Assembly (NCBI GenBank): GCA_902575065.1 | Contig: CACGPU010000003.1 | Coordinates: 1-64,000, forward strand | Length of the DNA: 64,000 bases | From: an uncultured Alphaproteobacteria bacterium | GTDB taxonomy: Bacteria > Pseudomonadota > Alphaproteobacteria > HIMB59 | Reading direction: 5' to 3' | Shown here: piece by piece, positions 57,988 to 64,000 of the stretch | Numbering within the stretch: position 1 is the first letter of the stretch | Layout of the letters: each line of letters begins with the position of its first letter | Program-made: the position numbers and the translations under genes | The notes under the pieces: model-generated | Told to the model about the DNA's origin: nothing | Databases searched by the model: none | What the model saw: the letters and a program-made list of their open reading frames with translations, nothing else

Positions 57988-58966
57988 CTTGTAAATATTC
58001 TAAACATAAATTTGTTAATTGATCTAATTGATGGCCTGTTGCAGCTGAAATCAATTTAACCTCTTGATTTAAAGTCTCAAATTCTTTTTTAATTTCCTCA
58101 ACCCTTTTCTGATCAGCAATTTCAATCTTATTTAGTGCAATAATTTCTTTTTTTTGTTCTATTTTACCCCCATAATTTAAAAGTTCTTGTCGAATAACTT
58201 TATAATTTTCAAAAGGTTTTTCTTCAGTGATATCTACGACGTGAATTAAAATTTTACACCTTTCAACATGGGATAAGAAATCATGACCTAGTCCTTTCCC
58301 ATCACTAGCATGTTCTATGAGTCCAGGTATATCTGCTAATACAAATTCAAGATCTTCTTTTTGAACCATTCCGATGTGTGGATGAAGTGTTGTAAAGGCA
58401 TAATCAGCAACTTTTGACTTAGCATTCGTTACAAAATTTAAAATTGAAGATTTACCTGCATTTGGCATTCCCACCAAACCAACATCAGCTAATATTTTCA
58501 GCTTTAATCTGACAGTTGACTCTTGTCCTTTTTCTCCTTGTTGGAACTTACGAGGTGCTCTATTAGTAGAACTTTTAAAGTGAGCATTGCCTTTGCCTCC
58601 CTGACCTCCTCTTAAAAAATGATAAGTTTCATCATCTTTTAAAATCTCATGAATTTTAATACTCATGTCTTCGGTGTATATCTCAGTTCCACAAGGGACG
58701 TCTAAAATAAGATCTTTACCGCTTGCGCCAGTTTTTAATTGACCAGCACCACCCATACCATTTTGTGCATTATGATGTTGGTTAAAACGATATCTTTGAA
58801 GAGTGTTGATTCCTTTATTTCCTCGAAAAATAACATCACCACCTTTTCCACCATTTCCACCATTGGGGCCTCCGTACTCTACAAATTTTTCTCTTCGAAA
58901 ACTAAGAGCGCCGTGTCCACCATTTCCTGATTTAATATATATTTTTGCTTTATCTATAAATGCCAT
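57980..58966 (-). CDS. obgE: GTPase ObgE/CgtA
   Basis: 328 aa. Glycine-rich Obg fold (KSGNGGHGALSFRREKFVEY, GGKGGDVIF), then the G domain with G1 VGMPNAGKSSIL, G3 DIPGLIEHASDGKGLG and G4 NKIEIAD. It lacks a long C-terminal extension. Large-subunit assembly and stress role; follows rplU-rpmA as in most bacteria. Confidence 0.96.
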   Translation of the reverse strand: MAFIDKAKIYIKSGNGGHGALSFRREKFVEYGGPNGGNGGKGGDVIFRGNKGINTLQRYRFNQHHNAQNGMGGAGQLKTGASGKDLILDVPCGTEIYTEDMSIKIHEILKDDETYHFLRGGQGGKGNAHFKSSTNRAPRKFQQGEKGQESTVRLKLKILADVGLVGMPNAGKSSILNFVTNAKSKVADYAFTTLHPHIGMVQKEDLEFVLADIPGLIEHASDGKGLGHDFLSHVERCKILIHVVDITEEKPFENYKVIRQELLNYGGKIEQKKEIIALNKIEIADQKRVEEIKKEFETLNQEVKLISAATGHQLDQLTNLCLEYLQDE

Positions 58967-58998
58967 AACAGTTTAATTTGAAGTTTTTTTAAGTGGGT

Positions 58999-59244
58999 TT
59001 AGTTAACGCAAACAAACTGTCTGTTTCTAGATTTTTTAAACAGAACTTTGCCTTCAACTAAGGAGAAAAGAGTATGATCTTTTCCAATCCCAACATTTTC
59101 GCCCGGGTAAAATTTTGTACCACGCTGACGAACAATAATATTTCCAGGAATTACGTGTTCGCCACCAAACTTTTTAACTCCAAGCCTTCTACCAGCCGAG
59201 TCTCTTCCGTTTTTAGAACTTCCACCTGCTTTTTTTGTTGCCAT
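58999..59244 (-). CDS. rpmA: 50S ribosomal protein L27
   Basis: 81 aa. Starts [20 protein letters not shown], then [24 protein letters not shown], the standard L27 core. Four bases after rplU. Confidence 0.97.
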   Translation of the reverse strand: MATKKAGGSSKNGRDSAGRRLGVKKFGGEHVIPGNIIVRQRGTKFYPGENVGIGKDHTLFSLVEGKVLFKKSRNRQFVCVN

Positions 59245-59248
59245 ATTT

Positions 59249-59773
59249 CTACTTTTTTACCTCAGTTGTTTCTTTTTTCACAGTCTTTTTTTCTTTAGCC
59301 TCGACCTTTTTAGGTTTTTCAGCTTTAGCTTCAACTTTTTTTGTTTCTGTAGCTTTTACTTCAGTTTTTTTTGGAGATTCAGCCTTGTTTTCAACTTTTT
59401 TTGGAGTTTCTGCTTTTGGCGCAGCTTTCTTAGCTGGCTCTTTAAAGCTTTCTTCTCCAATGGCGGACTTGATTGCCATGACCTTTAATATAGAGATATA
59501 TTGGCGATGACCTTTAGTTCTTTGAAAATGTTTTCTTCTGTTTTTTCTAAAAACTCTAATCTTATCGTCCCTTGTCTGGTACAGTAATTTTGCAGATACT
59601 TCAGCACCTTTTACAGCTGGAGAACCAAGTTCAAACTTATCTCCATTTCCAACTGCAACGATATCTTTAAAAGATATTGTATCACCAACGTTACCCTCTA
59701 TTTTATCAATCTTTAAAACATCTCCTGGAGACACTTTAAATTGTTTACCAACTGATTTAAGAACTGCGTACAT
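59249..59773 (-). CDS. rplU: 50S ribosomal protein L21 with long basic tail
   Basis: Residues 1-103 are a normal L21 ([40 protein letters not shown]). The remaining 70 residues are an added Lys/Ala/Glu/Pro tail made of imperfect KK.E.KAE.PKK repeats. Extended L21 tails occur in alphaproteobacteria; the function is unknown. A good promoter lies upstream. First gene of the rplU-rpmA-obgE-proB-proA run. Confidence 0.95.
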   Translation of the reverse strand: MYAVLKSVGKQFKVSPGDVLKIDKIEGNVGDTISFKDIVAVGNGDKFELGSPAVKGAEVSAKLLYQTRDDKIRVFRKNRRKHFQRTKGHRQYISILKVMAIKSAIGEESFKEPAKKAAPKAETPKKVENKAESPKKTEVKATETKKVEAKAEKPKKVEAKEKKTVKKETTEVKK

Positions 59774-59785
59774 AATAAGTCGGTC

Positions 59786-59813
59786 AATATATATAGGTCT
59801 TTATTTATGTCAA
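59786..59813 (-). promoter_or_regulatory. candidate sigma-70 promoter for rplU
   Basis: Minus-strand TTGACA (59808-59813) and TATATT (59786-59791) with 16 bases between, ending about 13 bases before the rplU ATG. The -35 is a consensus match. Confidence 0.5.
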
Positions 59814-59862
59814 TAGTCAAAAATGCAATAAAATAGGGATTTATTTGAGGATTAGTTTTTGA

Positions 59863-60276
59863 TTAATTTATTTTGCAAGACTTACACAAAACATAAAATT
59901 CAAGGTTATACCTTGTGATTTCTAATTGATTATCCTTAACCAGATCACTGACACTATCCTTTAAATATTTATTTTTAATCTCTTTTACCTTTCCACATCT
60001 CTCGCAAATGGTAAAAGCGGTATTGCTCGCACAGTTTGAGTTATTACAAATTATAAACGAGTTAATACTCTCAATTTTGTGAATTTTTCCTAATTCAACC
60101 AATTTATCTAAAGCTCTGTAAACTTGAAGAGGTGAGTTTAAACCCTCTTTCTTCAGACTGTCTAATATAAAGTATGCCTTTAAAGGCTCACCACTGTTTT
60201 GTAAGAGATCAAGAACAATTCTTTGATTTTTGGTCAAACTTTGATTTTTTTTAGAATGTGTATGTGTTGAACTCAT
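59863..60276 (-). CDS. zur: zinc uptake regulator, Fur family
   Basis: 137 aa. Winged-helix N-terminal half (LTKNQRIVLDLLQNSGEPLK, SPLQVYRALDKLVELGKIHK) and two CxxC pairs for structural zinc (CERCGKVKEI and CKSCKIN), with FIICNNSNCAS between. His-rich start (STHTHSKK). It is one base after znuB, so it is made with the transporter it should repress; the likely operator is the palindrome at 61875-61906. Confidence 0.9.
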   Translation of the reverse strand: MSSTHTHSKKNQSLTKNQRIVLDLLQNSGEPLKAYFILDSLKKEGLNSPLQVYRALDKLVELGKIHKIESINSFIICNNSNCASNTAFTICERCGKVKEIKNKYLKDSVSDLVKDNQLEITRYNLEFYVLCKSCKIN

Positions 60277-60277
60277 C

Positions 60278-61099
60278 TTAATTTGACAATTCTATTTTTT
60301 TTTTTGAAATTAGCAATTTTTTCAGAGGTATTAGACTTAAGATAAAGACACCTAAGGTTATTGCTAGTATAGTTGGACCTGTCGGAGAATTCCAAATCAT
60401 TGAAGTTTGTAATCCGAGTACAACTGAAACAAGTCCTATAACTGAAGAAATTATTGCCATTTGTATAGGGGTAGATGATAAATTTCTAGAGGCAGCAGCA
60501 GGTATTATTAGAAGACCTGTAATTAATAATATACCAACAATTTTAATTGAAATTGCTATTACGCTGGCAATTAGAATTGTAAAAATAGCATTAGCTAGAT
60601 CAGCATTTAAACCTTCTGCTTTAGCTAATTCTAAATTTACAGTTGCAGCAAATAGAGGCCTCCAAATTAGTATTAACACTATCAAAACAATGCTTCCACC
60701 AACCCAAACAAACAAAACATCAGTGATGTTTACTGATAAAATATCACCAAAAAGAAGACCCATAAGATCAATTCTTATAAACGAAAGTATACCTAATAAA
60801 ACTAAACCAATTGCTAAAACTGAATGTGCTAAAAGACCTAGTAATGCATCATCAGGTAGATTGGTTCGTTTTTGTAAGAAAAGTAGTGACAAAGCAATAA
60901 AGCAAGAAACAGCAAAAACTGCAATGATCAGATTAAAATTCATTGCATAAGCGATAACTACACCCAACAATGCAGAGTGGGCGATTGTGTCACCAAAATA
61001 AGATAATCTCCTCCAAATAATAAAACATCCAAGTGGGCCTGTAATTAATGCTAAACCAATACCTGCTACAAACGCTCTGATAATAAAATCATCAAACAT
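60278..61099 (-). CDS. znuB: zinc ABC transporter permease
   Basis: 273 aa, eight to nine hydrophobic helices. Family motifs: ITGPLGCFIIWRRLSYFGDT followed by IAHSALLGV, LELAKAEGLNADLANAIFT, and LLITGLLIIPAAASRNLS. Member of the metal-type ABC-3 permeases. One-base overlap with znuC. Confidence 0.94.
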   Translation of the reverse strand: MFDDFIIRAFVAGIGLALITGPLGCFIIWRRLSYFGDTIAHSALLGVVIAYAMNFNLIIAVFAVSCFIALSLLFLQKRTNLPDDALLGLLAHSVLAIGLVLLGILSFIRIDLMGLLFGDILSVNITDVLFVWVGGSIVLIVLILIWRPLFAATVNLELAKAEGLNADLANAIFTILIASVIAISIKIVGILLITGLLIIPAAASRNLSSTPIQMAIISSVIGLVSVVLGLQTSMIWNSPTGPTILAITLGVFILSLIPLKKLLISKKKIELSN

Positions 61100-61851
61100 T
61101 ATTTATTTTTATCCGCCCCTTTTATGCTTCCATCAGGTAAATGATGATGATCATGATTATGCTTATACAGCGATAAAGTAGGATCAATATTACTACCAAA
61201 TAGCTTAATGTATTCTTGATCTTTTATAACTGAACTGGGAATACCAGAACAGCAAACATGCCCATTAAGACAAATAACATAATCAGTTTGAGACATAACT
61301 ACATGTAAGTTATGCGATATCAAAAGAATGCCACAATTAATTTTTTTTACAATTTCTTGGATTGTTTTGTATAAAGCAATCTCTCCAGAATAGTCTACCC
61401 CTTGAACAGGTTCATCTAATACAAGAAAATGGGGTTCTTTAGCTATGGCACGGGCCATAAGTAATCGTTGAAATTCACCTCCTGATAAATTTCTTACATC
61501 TTCATTAATTAGATGTTGGATACCAGTAATTCCAAGTGCATCATTGATTTCACTAGTTTTATGTTTTGTTACTAAATTAACAAAATCTATTGACCTCAAG
61601 GGTAAAGACCAATCAATTGAAATTTTTTGTGGTACATATGAAATTCTAATATCTTTTTTAATTGTGTTTGTACCTTCATCAGGTTTTAAAATATCTAAAG
61701 ACATTTTAGCAGTAGTTGATTTACCTGACCCATTGGGTCCGATTAGCGTTACAATTTCTCCTTGTGAGACTTTTAAGGAAACACCCCTCACTAACCATTT
61801 TTGATTTCTAAAGACCCCACAATTATTTAATTCAACCAGACTGTTATTCAT
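61099..61851 (-). CDS. znuC: zinc ABC transporter ATP-binding protein
   Basis: 250 aa. Walker A IGPNGSGKSTTAKM, signature LSGGEFQRLLMARAIA, Walker B HFLVLDEPVQG, and switch His in LLISHNLHVV. The C-terminus is His-rich (KHNHDHHHLPDG), a likely zinc-binding tail. First gene of znuC-znuB-zur, divergent from znuA. Confidence 0.94.
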   Translation of the reverse strand: MNNSLVELNNCGVFRNQKWLVRGVSLKVSQGEIVTLIGPNGSGKSTTAKMSLDILKPDEGTNTIKKDIRISYVPQKISIDWSLPLRSIDFVNLVTKHKTSEINDALGITGIQHLINEDVRNLSGGEFQRLLMARAIAKEPHFLVLDEPVQGVDYSGEIALYKTIQEIVKKINCGILLISHNLHVVMSQTDYVICLNGHVCCSGIPSSVIKDQEYIKLFGSNIDPTLSLYKHNHDHHHLPDGSIKGADKNK

Positions 61852-61874
61852 TTTTTAATTTGACTTATTAATAG

Positions 61875-61906
61875 TGTTATATTATTACATATGTAATAGT
61901 ATAACA
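61875..61906. promoter_or_regulatory. Zur-type operator palindrome between znuC and znuA
   Basis: A 32-bp near-perfect inverted repeat centred on CATATG at 61890/61891. The left arm is TGTTATATTATTACAT and the right arm ATGTAATAGTATAACA, with a single mismatched pair. Zur sites of the TGTTATA..TATAACA kind are known in proteobacteria. It lies midway between the divergent starts at 61851 and 61925, so it could control both sides. Confidence 0.75.
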
Positions 61907-61924
61907 TTAGAGGTGGTAATTAAT

Positions 61925-62962
61925 ATGAATTTGTTCAAAAGATCAATATTTTTCGGACTTTCTTTTTTATTTTTAAGTTTTAATTCTCATGCAGATGTGA
62001 AAACGGACATTAAAGTAGTCACTACAATAAAGCCTTTGCATTCTTTGATATCAAGAATTATGGAAACAAGAGGAGAACCTCAATTAATTATTGAAGGTAC
62101 AAATAATCCTCACACATTTGTTTTTAAACCATCTCATGCAAAAATGATTGAAGAAGCTGATATTATTTTTTGGATTGGCGAGGATTTAGAGGCTTTTATG
62201 GAAAAACCTTTAGACTCACTTGCTGAGAAAGCACAAGTTATTTCATTTATGGAGCTATCATCTATAGAAAAATTAAAATTTAGAGAAAAAAATATTTTTG
62301 ATGATCATGATGGCCATGAAGATGAACATGAAGGCCATGAGGATGAAGATGATCATGGTCACAAGGACGACGATCACGATGATGAACATGATGGCCATGA
62401 AGATGAACATGAAGGTCACGATGACGATCACAAGGACGCACATGCGCATGCACACGGTGAGTTTGATCCACACATTTGGCTAGACCCAGAAAATGCTAAA
62501 GAAATGGTTAAAATTATCCGAGACGAATTAATTAAAATAGATCCAGATGGTCAAAGACAATATTCAGTTAATACTGCAGGGGCAACATTGGAACTAGATA
62601 ATTTAATCAATAGTGTAGAAAAAGAATTATCAAAAGATATTAGCTATATTGTATTTCACGATGCTTACCAATATTTTGAGAATAGATTTGGAGTAATTCC
62701 TGCTGGAGCATTGACTTTAAATCCAGATGTTTTACCAGGAGCTAAACAAATAGCAGATATACAAGATGTTATAAATGACAAAGGTATTAAATGTATTTTT
62801 TCTGAACCTCAATATAATCCAAAAATAATTGAAACTATCGGGAATGATATGAAAATTTCTACTGGTGTAATGGATCCTTTGGGAGCTTATATAGATGCTG
62901 GACCTTCAATGTATAGTGATCTAATTAATGGAATTGCAAATTCAATTAAAGATTGTCACTAA
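61925..62962 (+). CDS. znuA: zinc ABC transporter substrate-binding protein
   Basis: 345 aa, periplasmic. Start put at ATG 61925, preceded by AGAGGTGG; the signal peptide is MNLFKRSIFFGLSFLFLSFN then SHA. Metal-ligand sites: IKPLHSLISRIM, NNPHTFVFKPSHA, GEFDPHIWLDPENA, FHDAYQYFENRFG. Between them, at about 126-177, is a charged loop of repeated DGHEDEHEGH-like units, very rich in His, Asp and Glu, as in ZnuA proteins but unusually acidic and repetitive. Divergent from znuCB-zur. Confidence 0.95.
   Translation: MNLFKRSIFFGLSFLFLSFNSHADVKTDIKVVTTIKPLHSLISRIMETRGEPQLIIEGTNNPHTFVFKPSHAKMIEEADIIFWIGEDLEAFMEKPLDSLAEKAQVISFMELSSIEKLKFREKNIFDDHDGHEDEHEGHEDEDDHGHKDDDHDDEHDGHEDEHEGHDDDHKDAHAHAHGEFDPHIWLDPENAKEMVKIIRDELIKIDPDGQRQYSVNTAGATLELDNLINSVEKELSKDISYIVFHDAYQYFENRFGVIPAGALTLNPDVLPGAKQIADIQDVINDKGIKCIFSEPQYNPKIIETIGNDMKISTGVMDPLGAYIDAGPSMYSDLINGIANSIKDCH
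62302..62456 (+). repeat. His/Asp/Glu-rich coding repeat in znuA
   Basis: DNA-level imperfect repeats of GATGGCCATGAAGATGAACA type, encoding DGHEDEHEGH units. Several GCCATGAAGATGAACATGAA copies suggest expansion by slippage or unequal exchange. Confidence 0.8.
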
Positions 62963-63045
62963 TAAAATTTGAAATAAGTTTCAGAAAATTGAAATATTCA
63001 TAGAAACTTAAAGGCTAAAAAAAAACTAATTTACATGTCTTTCAT

Positions 63046-63066
63046 ATAGGCATTTTATGTGCCTAT
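63046..63066 (+). other. hairpin over the start of a short open frame
   Basis: ATAGGCA (63046-63052) pairs with TGCCTAT (63060-63066) across a 7-nt loop. The second arm runs into the ATG of the short frame at 63065. Not followed by a T run, so a terminator is unlikely. Confidence 0.4.
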
Positions 63067-63223
63067 GAGAAAAATTAAAAATAAAGTTTGTAATCTTAGA
63101 ATAAAAAGACTTGTCGAGGAAAAATATTATCCAATATCATTTATTGATAGAGTAAATGTTATTTATCAATTGAACTCTCAAAAAAAAAATAAAGTGAATG
63201 TCACTAACATGAGTAAGCCTTGA
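63065..63223 (+). CDS. possible 52-aa basic peptide
   Basis: Reads MRKIKNKVCNLRIKRLVEEK and ends VTNMSKP. Lys/Asn/Arg-rich with one amphipathic helix. No family, no clear ribosome-binding site, and its start codon is in a hairpin stem. In this AT-rich genome a 53-codon frame can occur by chance; kept at low confidence. Confidence 0.3.
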   Translation: MRKIKNKVCNLRIKRLVEEKYYPISFIDRVNVIYQLNSQKKNKVNVTNMSKP

Positions 63224-63340
63224 TACAGCTAACTAAACAAAGTTATTTAAAACTCATTTCAATCTAATAGTGCTATTTTGTCTTTAATTTTTATCCTGAA
63301 AGTATTGATAAATAATGAAATTTAACATAGTTTAACTCTG

Positions 63341-63757
63341 ATGAACTTATCAAACGCTTGTAAAAAAGACATTGATGTGGTCTTAGAAAATTGTGGCTGG
63401 AGACAGACCAAACAGAGAGTGGTGCTTTTAAAGTCAATTTTTGATGGAAATCATAAACATTTTTCTATTAATCAAATTAATGAAATTTTAAAAGACAATA
63501 GAAGTTATTTTTCTCTGACTACTCTTTATGAAAATCTAAATACCCTTGTTGATAAAGGATATTTAAAACAAATCGTTGTTGATAAACAATCATTTTACGA
63601 CACTAATACTACCGATCACATACATGTTTATAATCAAGAAGAAAACCGAATCTATGATTATGACGATTGCAAAGAGCTTCACAAAGATCTTCCTATACCA
63701 GCTTGCTTATCACTTCTTGAAGAATATTCACTAGTTATAAATTTAAAAAAAAAGTAA
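63341..63757 (+). CDS. Fur-family regulator, Irr-like
   Basis: 138 aa. Starts with the Irr/Fur winged helix (LENCGWRQTKQRVVLLKSIF, SLTTLYENLNTLVDKGYLK) and continues FYDTNTTDHIHVYNQEENRI. Irr proteins have an NTS.HHHF motif there and lack the CxxC zinc site, as is the case here (no CxxC pair). The His cluster is reduced to HIH, so heme or metal sensing may differ. It is just upstream of an iron-binding protein gene, which supports an iron role. Confidence 0.82.
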   Translation: MNLSNACKKDIDVVLENCGWRQTKQRVVLLKSIFDGNHKHFSINQINEILKDNRSYFSLTTLYENLNTLVDKGYLKQIVVDKQSFYDTNTTDHIHVYNQEENRIYDYDDCKELHKDLPIPACLSLLEEYSLVINLKKK

Positions 63758-63861
63758 ATTTTTAATCTGTAGTTCATTTCAGAAATAGTTTTTTTTTATT
63801 CATTTGTAACATTCATTTTTTTTGTATTTAGATTTTTTCAATTTGAGATTAGTAATATGAT

Positions 63862-64000
63862 ATGAAAAATTTAATTTCTTTTTTAATAAAGATTTTAGTA
63901 ATTAATTTCTTTATTGGTTTTAGTGGTGCACATGCGGATGATTTATTAAAAATTTACTCAGAAAGACAACCAATGTTAATTGAACCTCTTTTAAATGAAT
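63862..64000 (+). CDS. Fe(III) ABC transporter substrate-binding protein, 3'-truncated by window edge
   Basis: 46 visible residues: signal peptide MKNLISFLIKILVINFFIGF then SGAHADD, followed by LLKIYSERQPMLIEPLLNE. The form YS.RQP.LIEP(I/L)L is the start of FbpA/FutA-type ferric-iron-binding proteins. It follows the Irr-like regulator by about 100 bp. The frame stays open to the end of the window. Confidence 0.75.
   Translation, partial: MKNLISFLIKILVINFFIGFSGAHADDLLKIYSERQPMLIEPLLNE

Larger units (their letters stand above)
62963..63340. other. 378-bp intergenic region between znuA and the Irr-like gene
   Basis: Holds a short open frame (63065-63223), a hairpin at 63046-63066, and otherwise AT-rich sequence with no tRNA, no operator that I can recognise, and no clear terminator. 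Confidence 0.6.

Noticed and set aside
59235-59510. 91-aa frame opposite the rplU tail
   Set aside because: Phe/Ser/Thr repeats are the complement of the Lys/Glu-rich tail repeats; an artefact of composition.
62273-62483. Several frames over the znuA repeat, and its repeats as a CRISPR array
   Set aside because: All are shadows of the His/Asp-coding repeat; units are short, imperfect, coding and without spacers.

Overview
The window is a compact, AT-rich bacterial chromosome segment with very short gene spacing and many 1-11 base overlaps. Gene content and order point to a streamlined marine alphaproteobacterium, close to SAR11/AEGEAN-169-like lineages (inference; no rRNA is present to place it). 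The pointers are ffs-dnaX-ybaB-recR, priA next to an F1-only atpHAGDC operon, a membrane-anchored CycM-type cytochrome c, an IalB-family protein, a DUF1192 protein, an L21 protein with a basic tail, and Zur- and Irr-like regulators.

Layout. 1-10.2 kb: the end of sucA and sucB converge on a minus-strand run of glpD, glpK, a LysR regulator and acnA (TCA cycle and glycerol-3-phosphate use); gpsA lies divergent to glpD. 10.4-18.7 kb: small and secreted proteins, an EamA transporter, a phosphoesterase, an AmpG-like permease split by a frameshift, cytochrome c, kdsB and pheA. 18.7-24.6 kb: SRP RNA, dnaX with a probable slippage site, ybaB, recR, def, fmt, truA and a glycosyltransferase that seems to start at AUU. 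24.6-30.8 kb, mostly minus: peroxiredoxin, dapE, dapD, a HAD phosphatase, engB, yidC, yidD, rnpA, rpmH. panC follows on the plus strand.

31.7-36.5 kb is the accessory region. A complete tRNA-Arg(ACG) gene is followed by two more copies of its 5' half. These mark tandem cassettes of 1.3-1.5 kb, with paired 11-bp repeats at fixed distances inside their ends and a decayed integrase N-terminus in the first. Cargo is a glycine-rich protein, a cupin, two diverged secreted polysaccharide-lyase-like proteins and, beyond the last copy, a NaChBac-type channel with an altered selectivity filter. I consider this cassette array the most interesting part of the window.

36.5-47.8 kb: an MBL-fold hydrolase, an amidotransferase, a tiny lipoprotein, a PhyH dioxygenase, small DUF proteins, an intergenic stretch with two DnaA boxes, sulfate activation (cysD with an unusual N-terminal extension, cysNC, divergent cysQ), xerC and priA. 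47.8-52.6 kb: the F1 ATP synthase genes. 52.6-59.8 kb, minus: rplU, rpmA, obgE, proB, proA, an unknown gene, nadD, rsfS, ctpA, rppH. 59.8-64 kb: a zinc uptake locus (znuA divergent from znuC-znuB-zur across a 30-bp palindrome), an Irr/Fur-type regulator and the start of an Fe(III)-binding protein gene running off the window.
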